The translations under genes and the position numbers were made by a program. DNA of 64,000 nucleotides from NCBI GenBank assembly GCA_965278965.1, contig OZ257127.1, positions 2,790,001 through 2,854,000 on the forward strand, given 5' to 3'. Position 1 is the first letter of the stretch; the number at the start of each line of letters is the position of its first letter. This document shows, in pieces, positions 50,070-57,858 of this stretch. This stretch comes from UBA10649 sp965278965. GTDB lineage: Bacteria; Actinomycetota; Actinomycetes; S36-B12. The notes under the pieces are model-generated. The model did no database searches, was not told the origin of the DNA, and was given only the letters and a program-made list of their open reading frames with translations.

Positions 50070-51071
50070 ATGAGCCGACCGATCACGTTGTTCACCGGCC
50101 AGTGGGCCGACCTGCCGTTCGAGGAGGTCGCGCGACTGGCCTCCGAGTGGGGCTACGACGGCCTCGAGATCGCCTGCTGGGGCGACCACCTCGACGTCCA
50201 GCGGGGGGCGGAGGACGACGCCTACATCGCCGACCGGCGTGCGATCCTCGACCGCTACGGCCTTGGCGTGTGGGCGATCTCGAACCACCTCAGCGGACAG
50301 GCCGTGTGCGACGACCCGATCGACGAGCGTCACCGTTCGATCCTCGGTGACCGTGTCTGGGGTGACGGGGACCCCGAGGGTGTCCGGCGTCGGGCGGCGA
50401 CAGAGATGGAGCTGACGGCGCGCACCGCGCGCCGGCTCGGCGTCGACACCGTCATCGGGTTCACCGGCTCGTCCGTGTGGAAGTACGTGGCGATGTTCCC
50501 GCCCGTCACGCAGGAGATGGTCGACGCCGGCTACCGGGACTTCGCCGACCGTTGGAACCCGATCCTCGACGTGTTCGACGCCGAAGGTGTGCGGTTCGCG
50601 CACGAGGTCCATCCGTCCGAGATCGCCTACGACTACTGGACGACCGTCCGCACGCTCGAGGCGATCGACCACCGCCCGGCATTCGGCCTGAACTGGGACC
50701 CGAGCCACTTCGTGTGGCAGGACCTCGACCCCGTCGGGTTCCTGTGGGACTTCAAGGACCGCATCTACCACGTCGACTGCAAGGACGCGAAGCGTCAGGT
50801 CGGCAACGGCCGCAACGGTCGCATGGGCTCGCACCTTCCCTGGGCGGATCCGCGCCGCGGCTGGGACTTCGTGTCGACCGGGCACGGCGACGTCCCGTGG
50901 GAGGCGTGCTTCCGCATGCTCAACACGATCGGGTACGACGGCCCGATCTCGGTCGAGTGGGAGGACGCGGGCATGGACCGGCTAGCCGGCGCACCCGACG
51001 CGTTGGACTTCGTGCGCCGGACCGCGCTGGCCCCCTCGTCGTCCTCGTTCGACGCGGCGTTCAGCTCGTAG
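50070..51071 (+). CDS. Sugar phosphate isomerase/epimerase (xylose-isomerase-like TIM barrel)
   Basis: 333 residues, AP_endonuc_2 family as in IolE/IolI/IolH-type proteins. WGYDGLEIACWGDHLDV, FAHEVHPSEIAYDYW, FGLNWDPSHFVWQ, YHVDCKDAKR and ISVEWEDAGMDR supply the metal ligands (Glu, Asp-x-x-His, His, Glu). ATG 50070 after GAAAGG. It probably isomerises or dehydrates the keto-sugar formed by the adjacent dehydrogenase. Its end overlaps the convergent PAP2-like gene by 11 bases. Confidence 0.92.
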   Translation: MSRPITLFTGQWADLPFEEVARLASEWGYDGLEIACWGDHLDVQRGAEDDAYIADRRAILDRYGLGVWAISNHLSGQAVCDDPIDERHRSILGDRVWGDGDPEGVRRRAATEMELTARTARRLGVDTVIGFTGSSVWKYVAMFPPVTQEMVDAGYRDFADRWNPILDVFDAEGVRFAHEVHPSEIAYDYWTTVRTLEAIDHRPAFGLNWDPSHFVWQDLDPVGFLWDFKDRIYHVDCKDAKRQVGNGRNGRMGSHLPWADPRRGWDFVSTGHGDVPWEACFRMLNTIGYDGPISVEWEDAGMDRLAGAPDALDFVRRTALAPSSSSFDAAFSS

Positions 51072-51966
51072 CGAGCCCGGCCCGAAGCCGGCGCATCGCG
51101 GGCCGGTACTCCAGCAGCCACCACGAGACGGAGTACGTCGCGACGGCGACGATCGCCCCGTACATCGCGGCCATGAGGCTGTGCTGGTGGAGCACCTGCG
51201 TCGCCACGATGATCGCTGCGGCGAGCAGGACCGCCCCCGCCGACCACCAGCGACGGTCCCGACGGATCCACGCGATCGCGAGCGTGACCGACCAGAGCAC
51301 GTGGACGCTGGGGAAGTCGCCGTAGTCCGGGTTGGCGAACATGTGCTGGTCCATGTAGCGCATCCACGAGCCGAGGACGTCCCCGTACGCGCCCTGGCTC
51401 AGGGCGATCGTGTCGACGTCGGTCTGGAAGAGGAAGAACGTCGTGATGGCGGTGCCGACGCCGACGAGGCCGGCGACCAAAACCGTCCGCAGCTGGCGGT
51501 CGACGCGACGCGCCGCCAGGAATGTCACGGTGACGACGACCCAGACGTAGGTGAACAGGTACGGCACGATGAACGCAGGGATCGTCGGGACGTACTGGTC
51601 CCAGTGCCCGCGGACGGAGTGGCTGCCCAGCAGGGGCGCGTTGGCCGCGCCATACGCGGTCATGAACACCGGAAGCAGCACCAGCAGAACGATGTTCGTC
51701 CAGCCGATCACGGGGATGCGCCCGTGCCGGCCTGTTGGTGCTCCGGCGGTGCCGCGGCGCAGCAGGACGATGTACGTCGGGAGGGCGACGAGGAAGGCGA
51801 CGCCCTCGGCGGCGGGGAGCAGGTAGCCCGCCTCGAAGGCGACGGAGCCCCACGCGCCGGCGCACATGACGGCGAACACGACCCACGTCGCGACGCGTCC
51901 CAGCGTGGATGGCGTCGACGGTTCGAAGCCCAGCCCGGGGATCGTCGGACGTGGGTCGTCGGGCAC
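51061..51966 (-). CDS. PAP2-like (AUR1/inositolphosphotransferase-type) membrane protein
   Basis: 301 residues, about six to eight membrane helices. The motif region GDFPSVHVLWSVTLAIAW is the PSxH phosphatase motif and VLHQHSLMAAMYGAI is in the place of the last motif (HxxxD); the aspartate seems replaced, since HQHSLMA has no Asp four residues after His. Members act on phospholipid or prenyl-phosphate head groups. GTG start with TAGGTT 7 bases upstream. Whether it is catalytically active is uncertain. Confidence 0.75.
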   Translation of the reverse strand: MPDDPRPTIPGLGFEPSTPSTLGRVATWVVFAVMCAGAWGSVAFEAGYLLPAAEGVAFLVALPTYIVLLRRGTAGAPTGRHGRIPVIGWTNIVLLVLLPVFMTAYGAANAPLLGSHSVRGHWDQYVPTIPAFIVPYLFTYVWVVVTVTFLAARRVDRQLRTVLVAGLVGVGTAITTFFLFQTDVDTIALSQGAYGDVLGSWMRYMDQHMFANPDYGDFPSVHVLWSVTLAIAWIRRDRRWWSAGAVLLAAAIIVATQVLHQHSLMAAMYGAIVAVATYSVSWWLLEYRPAMRRLRAGLATS

Positions 51967-51979
51967 GGACCGGAACCTA
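51967..51979 (-). promoter_or_regulatory. -10 box of a leaderless transcript (PAP2-like gene)
   Basis: On the minus strand TAGGTT (51979-51974), 7 bases, then GTG 51966. Only 12 bases separate it from the opposite-strand -10 at 51992. Confidence 0.5.
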
Positions 51980-51991
51980 GCCGACGCCCGC

Positions 51992-52004
51992 TAGCGTGCG
52001 GCCC
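51992..52004 (+). promoter_or_regulatory. -10 box of a leaderless transcript (FAD oxidase gene)
   Basis: TAGCGT (51992-51997), 7 bases, then GTG 52005. Confidence 0.5.
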
Positions 52005-53390
52005 GTGACCGACGAGGACTCCGTGCTGGCGCGGTGCGCCGTCGTTCTCGACGACCGCGACATCCTCACCGATCCCGACGTCCTGCCGACCTACAGCCAC
52101 GACCGGTCGACCGGGTCGCCGGTCGGCGAGCCGTTCGCGGCCGTGTTCCCGCGCACGACTGAGCAGGTCGCTGCCGTCATGGCGGCGGCGCACCAGCACC
52201 GCGTCCCGGTCGTCCCGCGCGGCGCCGGCTCGGGTCTGGCCGGTGGCAGCAACGCCATCGACGGCTGCCTGATGGTCAGCCTCGAGCGGATGCGCGACGT
52301 CCTCCTCGTCAACGAGCAGGACGGATACGTCGAGACGCAGCCCGGTGTCCTCAACACCGAGCTGCGTGACCACGTCCGGCAGCACGGCCTCTGGTACGCG
52401 CCCGACCCGGCGAGCAAGGACTTCTGCTCCATCGGCGGCAACGTCAACACCAACGCCGGCGGACTGTGTTGCGTGAAGTACGGGGTCACGCGGGAGGCGG
52501 TCCTGGGGCTCGAGGTCGTCCTGGCCGACGGCCGGGTGACGCGGCTGGGCCGTAAGACGGTCAAGGGCGTTGCCGGATACGACCTGGCCGGCATGGTCGT
52601 CGGCAGCGAGGGGACGCTGGGCATCGTCACGAAGGCCCGGCTGCGCGTACGCCCCCTCCCGGCCCCCGCGGCGACCGCGGTCGCCGTGTTCGGCGACATC
52701 GGCGCGGCCGGCCGCGCCGTCGCCGACATCATGATGGCGCTCACGCCGAGCATGCTCGAGCTCATGGACAACGCGACGGTCGTCGCCGTCGAGCAGTGGC
52801 AGCCGATGGGCCTGGACACGTCGGCGCAGGCGCTGCTCGTCGCCCAGACCGACGCGACCGGATCGGGCGCGCTCGACGAGGCCGACGCGTTGCTCGAGCT
52901 GTGTGCCCGCAACGGCGCGCTCGAGACCCATCGGTCCGACGACCCGCAGGAGGCTGAGCTCCTCCTCGGCGCCCGCCGCATGGCGATCCCGGCCATCGAG
53001 GCGATGGGCGACTGGCTCCTCGACGACGTCTGCATCCCGCGGTCGGCGCTCGCCGAGGCGATGCTGCGGATCCAGGACATCGCCAGGCAGCGGGACGTAC
53101 GGATCTGCACGTTCGGCCACGCGGGCGACGGCAACCTCCACCCGACGATCGTCACCCCGCGTGGCGATGTCGAGGCCGCGGCCCGGGCGCTGCAGGCCTT
53201 CGACGACATCCTCGCCCTGGCGCTTCGCCTCGGCGGGACGATCACGGGGGAGCACGGCGTCGGCGCGCTGAAGAACGCCGCGCTGACGCAGGAGCTCGAC
53301 CGCGTCGCGATCGACCTGCACGCACGGGTCAAGGCGGCCTGGGACCCGGCCGGCATCCTCAACCCCGGAAAGGCGCTGCCGCGCTGGTGA
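52005..53390 (+). CDS. FAD-binding oxidoreductase, GlcD/D-lactate dehydrogenase type
   Basis: 461 residues. Vanillyl-alcohol-oxidase-type FAD domain: VPVVPRGAGSGLAGGSNAID, PDPASKDFCSIGGNVNTNAG and GYDLAGMVVGSEGTLGIVTK; the C-terminal FAD-oxidase domain has TFGHAGDGNLHPTIV and GTITGEHGVGALKNA. Matches glycolate oxidase GlcD and D-2-hydroxyacid dehydrogenases. No GlcE/GlcF partners are adjacent, so a single-subunit D-lactate or 2-hydroxyacid dehydrogenase is likely. GTG 52005 chosen by the -10 box. Confidence 0.92.
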   Translation: MTDEDSVLARCAVVLDDRDILTDPDVLPTYSHDRSTGSPVGEPFAAVFPRTTEQVAAVMAAAHQHRVPVVPRGAGSGLAGGSNAIDGCLMVSLERMRDVLLVNEQDGYVETQPGVLNTELRDHVRQHGLWYAPDPASKDFCSIGGNVNTNAGGLCCVKYGVTREAVLGLEVVLADGRVTRLGRKTVKGVAGYDLAGMVVGSEGTLGIVTKARLRVRPLPAPAATAVAVFGDIGAAGRAVADIMMALTPSMLELMDNATVVAVEQWQPMGLDTSAQALLVAQTDATGSGALDEADALLELCARNGALETHRSDDPQEAELLLGARRMAIPAIEAMGDWLLDDVCIPRSALAEAMLRIQDIARQRDVRICTFGHAGDGNLHPTIVTPRGDVEAAARALQAFDDILALALRLGGTITGEHGVGALKNAALTQELDRVAIDLHARVKAAWDPAGILNPGKALPRW

Positions 53391-53451
53391 CCGGTCCGAG
53401 CGTGCCCCGCGCGTCGTTTCGCGAACGCCCGCGCGCGGACCCCGCCGGGTC

Positions 53452-53463
53452 TACCTTGTGCCC
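53452..53463 (+). promoter_or_regulatory. -10 box of a leaderless transcript
   Basis: TACCTT (53452-53457), 6 bases, then ATG 53464. Confidence 0.5.
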
Positions 53464-53853
53464 ATGCGATTCCTCATGGGATGGATCCTCGGACTGGGCG
53501 GCAACGCCATCGGCCTGCTGCTCGCAGCGCTGATCCTGCCGACGGACCAGTTCAACATCAACAGCTTCACGGGCTTCATCGTGAGCCTCGTCGTGTTCGC
53601 TGTGCTCAGCGCGCTGTTCACGTGGATCGTCCTGAAGTTCCTGGTCCGCAACGCCGGGTCGATCGTCGCCCTGACGGGCCTGATCTCCACGTTCCTCGCG
53701 CTGCTCGTCACGGAGATCTTCACCGACGGCCTCACGATCGGTGGCTGGGGCTGGGTCTGGGGCACTCTCATCGTGTGGCTCCTGGGGATGTTCATCTGGC
53801 TCATCCCAGGGCCGTGGCGCAACCACCAGCGATCCGGCGAGATCCGCGCCTGA
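53464..53853 (+). CDS. Phage-holin-4-like small membrane protein
   Basis: 129 residues with four predicted membrane helices, starting MGWILGLGGNAIGLLLAALI and including FTGFIVSLVVFAVLSALFTW and GGWGWVWGTLIVWLLGMFIW. The pattern is that of phage_holin_4_2/YvlD-type proteins widespread in actinobacterial chromosomes; there is no phage context here. ATG 53464 preferred to GTG 53458. Confidence 0.75.
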   Translation: MRFLMGWILGLGGNAIGLLLAALILPTDQFNINSFTGFIVSLVVFAVLSALFTWIVLKFLVRNAGSIVALTGLISTFLALLVTEIFTDGLTIGGWGWVWGTLIVWLLGMFIWLIPGPWRNHQRSGEIRA

Positions 53854-53870
53854 CGCACGAGCGCCGCTTG

Positions 53871-53915
53871 CTGCTACGGGACCGGTCGTCCGCGAACGGA
53901 TGACCGATCCAGCAG
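53871..53915. terminator. Long hairpin between convergent genes
   Basis: GGACCGGTCGTCCG (53879-53892) pairs with CGGATGACCGATCC (53897-53910) around a CGAA tetraloop with one mismatch and one wobble; CTGCT/AGCAG extend the stem after a 3-base bulge. It lies between a plus gene ending at 53853 and a minus gene ending at 53926, so it probably stops both. Confidence 0.65.
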
Positions 53916-53925
53916 CAGTCAGCCG

Positions 53926-55179
53926 TTAGCGGCGGCGCACCCGTACCGGGAGATCGAGGTAGCCGCGCAGGCCGTAGCTCGGCTCGTACCGCAGCGCATC
54001 CCGGTCGACGACCTCGACGGCGGTGACCGCCTTGCCGAGCTCGTGCAATGCAGCCTCGGACTCCATCCGCGCCAGGCCGGCGCCGATGCAGACGTGGATC
54101 CCGTGACCGAACGCGAGGTGGTCGCGGACGTTGTCGCGCAGCGGGTCGTACGCGTCGGGATCCTCGAACGCAGCGTCGTCGCGGTTCGCGGACGCGTAGG
54201 CGAGGAAGACGGACGCACCCTCCGGGATCTGGACGCCACCGAGCTCGACGTCGCACGTCGTCACGCGCCACAGGCCCATGACCGGTGACGCCATCCGGAT
54301 GCTCTCCTCGACGACGCCGCGGCGGAACGCCGCGTCGTCGCGCAGGCGGTCCCACACCAGCGGGTCCTTCGCGTGCATGCCGTCGATGTCGACGATCATC
54401 GAGGCGAGCGACCGGACCGTCGTCTCGTTGCCCGCGACGATGATCTCGCGGACGAACCACACGAGCTCGAGGTCGGACAGGGCGTTGCCGTCGTCGTCCG
54501 GCGCGACGAGCGCGGACAGCAGGTCGCCGCTGCGCGGGTGAGCCCGGTGCTCGGCGAGCAGCTCGCGCATGACCTGCTGGAACCGCAGCGTGTCGCGCTC
54601 GGTCTGCAGCCACTCGTCGGGGCTCAGCTTGCTGCCCATCGCCGCCGTCGCGGCTGCCGACCACTGCCGCAGCTCCGTTCGGTAGGAGTCGTCGACCCCG
54701 AGGATCCGCATGATCGCCCACACCGGCAGCGGCACGGTCAGGTGCTCCATGATGTCGATGACGTCGCCGTCCGGCAGCGCCGCGACGAGGTCACGCACGA
54801 CGTCCTGGACCGGGCCGTCCATCTCGGCCAAGGCCCGCGGGGTGAACGCACGGTTGACCATCCGGCGGTACCGCGTGTGGACCGGCGGGTCGGAGGTTCC
54901 GAGCGCGGAGGCGTACGGCAGCCCCTGCGCGCGCAGGGCCTCGACCTCGGCAGCGATCTCCGGCGGCGGGGTGTCGCGGCGAGCCGGCGGGAAGATGTTC
55001 GAGTACCGGGTCGGGTCCATCAGGACCTCACGGACGAGGTCCCACGTCGTGACGAACCACAGCTCCTGCTCGCCGGGCACGCGGGAGACCGGTGCATCGC
55101 GGCGTAGCTGGGCGTACGTCGGGTACGGGTCCTGGTAGAAGGACGGCGCGTGCGGGTCGAAGGCGAAGGTCGCAGTCAT
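53926..55179 (-). CDS. Cytochrome P450
   Basis: 417 residues, soluble bacterial class I P450. I-helix AGNETTVRSLASM, K-helix ESIRMASPV (ExxR), and the heme-binding loop FGHGIHVCIGAGLARME with Cys364. ATG behind GAGGAG. Directly downstream of the tetR gene with a palindrome at the junction. Substrate unknown; no ferredoxin or reductase gene is adjacent. Confidence 0.97.
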   Translation of the reverse strand: MTATFAFDPHAPSFYQDPYPTYAQLRRDAPVSRVPGEQELWFVTTWDLVREVLMDPTRYSNIFPPARRDTPPPEIAAEVEALRAQGLPYASALGTSDPPVHTRYRRMVNRAFTPRALAEMDGPVQDVVRDLVAALPDGDVIDIMEHLTVPLPVWAIMRILGVDDSYRTELRQWSAAATAAMGSKLSPDEWLQTERDTLRFQQVMRELLAEHRAHPRSGDLLSALVAPDDDGNALSDLELVWFVREIIVAGNETTVRSLASMIVDIDGMHAKDPLVWDRLRDDAAFRRGVVEESIRMASPVMGLWRVTTCDVELGGVQIPEGASVFLAYASANRDDAAFEDPDAYDPLRDNVRDHLAFGHGIHVCIGAGLARMESEAALHELGKAVTAVEVVDRDALRYEPSYGLRGYLDLPVRVRRR

Positions 55180-55212
55180 GGGGGCTCCTCGTGGCCGGGG
55201 TACCTGGCCGAT

Positions 55213-55230
55213 CGTAGACGATTGTCTACG
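55213..55230 (-). promoter_or_regulatory. Palindrome overlapping the tetR end, probable TetR operator
   Basis: CGTAGAC (55213-55219), GATT, GTCTACG (55224-55230): a perfect 7-bp inverted repeat, 34 bases before the P450 start and overlapping the tetR stop codon. A TetR-type dimer site controlling the P450 is likely. Confidence 0.6.
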
Positions 55231-55771
55231 AAATCAGGGACTCTGTCAGCCGCATGACGCGATCGGCCTTGAGCCGCCGCGGTGGCGAGGTCGACATCGA
55301 GGCGCGGACGAGCTCCAGAACGCCGCCGACGAGGAAGCGCTCGGTCTCGACCCGGTCGTCCTCCGACAGGCCGGGGCGGTTGCGGGCCACCAGGTCGCGG
55401 CACCACGGCCGGACGGTCTGCCGTAGGTGGTCGGAGACCTGCTGGGCGGCGAAGCTCGGGTGGACGTTGGCGTAGAGCACCCGATGCTGATCCGCCCAGG
55501 CGAGCACGCGGTGCACGGCATCGGCCGCGTCTGCGGCGTCCCGCACGGACTCGTCCATCTGCTGGGCCAGCGTGGTGACGATGAGATCGTCCCGGTCGGC
55601 GAAGTGCCGGTAGAACACCGGGCGGCTCACCTGGGCGCGGGCGACGAGGTCCGGGACGGAGATGTCCGCGATCGGACGCTCGAGCAGGAGGTCGAAGCCC
55701 GCCTGGAGGAGGGCGGCGCGGACCCGCTCGGCACGTGGGTCGGTGCTGGTCCCGCGGGGCCCGGTCGTCAT
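55226..55771 (-). CDS. TetR family regulator
   Basis: 181 residues. N-terminal helix-turn-helix: RVRAALLQAGFDLLLERPIA, DISVPDLVARAQVSRPVFYR, HFADRDDLI (residues 15-65). The C-terminal ligand domain (QHRVLYANVHPSFAAQQVSD) is of the type seen in small TetR proteins. ATG overlaps the stop of the upstream gene (ATGA). The palindrome at its 3' end suggests it controls the P450. Confidence 0.94.
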   Translation of the reverse strand: MTTGPRGTSTDPRAERVRAALLQAGFDLLLERPIADISVPDLVARAQVSRPVFYRHFADRDDLIVTTLAQQMDESVRDAADAADAVHRVLAWADQHRVLYANVHPSFAAQQVSDHLRQTVRPWCRDLVARNRPGLSEDDRVETERFLVGGVLELVRASMSTSPPRRLKADRVMRLTESLIS

Positions 55772-56667
55772 CGCGGGTCCCCGGCGGCTGCCGCGACTGC
55801 TCGCAGTGCCTCCAGCAAGCGGTCTCGCAACGGGACCGTGGCCGTCATGAGGTCGCGCTGCCGGGAGGCGTACTCGCGTCGGCCGGCAGCGGTCTCGACG
55901 GGCACCGCCGCGAGCCCGTACGTCGACATGTCATACGGCGACGCCTGCATGTCCAGCTCGCGTGCCCGCGCCGCGTTCTCGAAGCAGTCAGCGACCAGGT
56001 CCGACCCCACGAACGGGGCGAACCACGACGCGTACTTGTAGAGGTCCATCGAGGCGTGCAGGCAGCCCGGCTGCTCGTCGTCCACCTGCGAGGCCCGGCT
56101 CGGCCGGCCCTCGTTGAGCGGCGTCGCCGCGGGGGTGAAGAACCTGTATGCGTCGACGTGGGTGCACCGCAGGCCGACCTCGTCGACGGTGCGGGCGATC
56201 TCCGCCTGCGACAGGCGAAGCGGCACGTACGGGTGTCGGACGTCCGCCGGCTCCAGGCCATACGTCATCGCCCACTCGTGCATCCCGAAGCAGCCCATCA
56301 TCGGCGCACGGTCACGCGTGCCCGCGAGGATGGCGATCGCGACGCGCAGCCGCGGCAACCGCGCGGTGGTGGCGTCGGCCGTGACGCCGTTGGCGGTCTC
56401 CCGGTAGCCCTCCTCGACGAGGTAGCGGCGTGCCGCCTGCCCGCCCAGGACGACGTCGAGTCCGGGGTGCCAGGTGGCGAGCCGGCCGGGTGAGTACGGG
56501 TAGTAGTCGAAGAGGAAGTCCCACACGGCATGAGGGCGACCGCTCGACCGGCGCGCGAGCCGGTCCGCGACCCACGGCTGGACGCGGTCGGCGTGGGCGG
56601 CCGCCCGGGCCTGCCAGTCGTCCTCCGCGAGCACGACGACGGATCCGGCGGAGGCGGTGACGCTCAC
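55768..56667 (-). CDS. Conserved actinobacterial protein often labelled 3-methyladenine DNA glycosylase
   Basis: 299 residues from GTG 56667. DDWQARAAAHADRVQPWVAD and AVWDFLFDYYPYSPGRLATW followed by HPG match a family widely annotated under that name in actinomycetes; I see no helix-hairpin-helix or Mag fold to support glycosylase activity. Other conserved parts are GCFGMHEWAMTYGL, RCTHVDAYRFFTP and GCLHASMDLYKYASWFAPFV. Start overlaps the upstream stop (GTGA) and its stop overlaps tetR (ATGA). True function unknown. Confidence 0.75.
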   Translation of the reverse strand: MSVTASAGSVVVLAEDDWQARAAAHADRVQPWVADRLARRSSGRPHAVWDFLFDYYPYSPGRLATWHPGLDVVLGGQAARRYLVEEGYRETANGVTADATTARLPRLRVAIAILAGTRDRAPMMGCFGMHEWAMTYGLEPADVRHPYVPLRLSQAEIARTVDEVGLRCTHVDAYRFFTPAATPLNEGRPSRASQVDDEQPGCLHASMDLYKYASWFAPFVGSDLVADCFENAARARELDMQASPYDMSTYGLAAVPVETAAGRREYASRQRDLMTATVPLRDRLLEALRAVAAAAGDPR

Positions 56668-57806
56668 CGTGGACCGTCCGAGGTCTGCGCCGTGAGGCCC
56701 ATCGCCGCGCACCCCTCGACGAGGGCCGCCAGCCCGAACGCATCAGCGGGGCCAAGAGCGCCGACGCCGAGGTGGCGTCCAGTTCGCAGCATCGCCGCGG
56801 CCCACGCGAGTGCGTCCGCCGTGAGCGTGTAGCCGTTCGGACCGGTGACGACCGTCTGGACCAGCGTCCTGCCGACGCCGTCGCAGGCGCGCGCGACGAC
56901 TAGCGACGACGACTGCGCGCGGCTCGCCGCATCGGGACCGGACCTGTCGCTCGGCCGCGCCATGGCGCCGACCGCGGCGGTCAGCCCGCGACCGACAACG
57001 GGCAGACGGGCCCCGGCCAGCGCGGCCCGCCGCGTGCGCTGCGTCCAGCCCGTCCACTTCCCGGCCCACCCCATGCCGACCTCGACGTCGCGGACGGCGT
57101 CGTCCTGGCGCGGCAGCGCGAACACCTCGCTCCCGCCGACCGGAAGGGCATCCAGCCGGCGGCCGTCGACCTCGAAGCGCAGGACGGGCGCCGATGCCTT
57201 GCTGACGACGCCGGCTCGCCGGCTGACCGGCGGCTCAAGTGCGGAGGCGAGGACGCTGGCCCGCGTGCCGCTGCTCATCGCCGCCGCCCCCCGAGTGAAG
57301 TAGCCCACCTGCACCACGCTCGGCGTCAGCCCCGCCGCACGGGCAGCCGCGATCGCCAGGGCGCCGGCGAGGTTGCCGGGCAGGAAGTCGTAGCCGAACG
57401 CGGGCAGCAGGCGCGCGCCGGTCGCGGCCGCTCGTGGGCCATCGGCCTCGAAGACGGTGCGGACGAACGCCGGCTCGCCCGTGCTGTCGACGTAGGCGCA
57501 GCCCTGGGCCACGGCGGCGTCCACAGCGGCCCGACCGAGGCGGGTGAACGGTCCGACCGTCGAGACGAGGACGTCGCCCGGGTCAGTGACGAGAGCCCGC
57601 ACCGACGCCGGGTCCTCGACGTCCGCGACGGCCCACGACGGGGGCGTGTCCATCGGCCCCAGCCCCGCCAGGTCGCCGACGAGCTCGATCACGGCGTCGG
57701 CGGAGCGCCCGGCCAGGACCGGGGCCAGGCCGGCCCGCACCATCGCGTCGGCGGCGAGCCGGCCGGTGTAGCCGGTCGCGCCGAGGAGGACCACCCGTGG
57801 ACTCAC
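56664..57806 (-). CDS. Saccharopine dehydrogenase-like NAD(P)-binding protein
   Basis: 380 residues. Rossmann motif VVLLGATGYTGRLAADAM at residues 5-22, then VLVSTVGPFTRLGRAAVDAA and YVDSTGEPAFVRTVFEAD; LLPAFGYDFLPGNLAG is also typical. The family includes saccharopine-dehydrogenase-like proteins and mycobacterial trans-acting enoyl reductases. It is the first gene of a four-gene minus-strand operon to 53926. GTG 57806 selected because TAACGT lies 7 bases upstream; the longer ORF start at 57860 is not supported. Confidence 0.85.
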   Translation of the reverse strand: MSPRVVLLGATGYTGRLAADAMVRAGLAPVLAGRSADAVIELVGDLAGLGPMDTPPSWAVADVEDPASVRALVTDPGDVLVSTVGPFTRLGRAAVDAAVAQGCAYVDSTGEPAFVRTVFEADGPRAAATGARLLPAFGYDFLPGNLAGALAIAAARAAGLTPSVVQVGYFTRGAAAMSSGTRASVLASALEPPVSRRAGVVSKASAPVLRFEVDGRRLDALPVGGSEVFALPRQDDAVRDVEVGMGWAGKWTGWTQRTRRAALAGARLPVVGRGLTAAVGAMARPSDRSGPDAASRAQSSSLVVARACDGVGRTLVQTVVTGPNGYTLTADALAWAAAMLRTGRHLGVGALGPADAFGLAALVEGCAAMGLTAQTSDGPR

Positions 57807-57819
57807 GCTGCGGACGTTA
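57807..57819 (-). promoter_or_regulatory. -10 box of a leaderless transcript (SDH-like operon)
   Basis: On the minus strand TAACGT (57819-57814), 7 bases, then GTG 57806. Confidence 0.5.
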
Positions 57820-57845
57820 CCGGCGCCACGCCCGGGAACCGCCCC

Positions 57846-57858
57846 TAGAGTTCCCCGC
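57846..57858 (+). promoter_or_regulatory. -10 box of a leaderless transcript (aminotransferase gene)
   Basis: TAGAGT (57846-57851), 7 bases, then ATG 57859. Confidence 0.5.

Noticed and set aside
53464..53853. Prophage holin
   Set aside because: The protein resembles holin_4 families, but no lysin, capsid or other phage gene is near; chromosomal YvlD-like proteins look the same.
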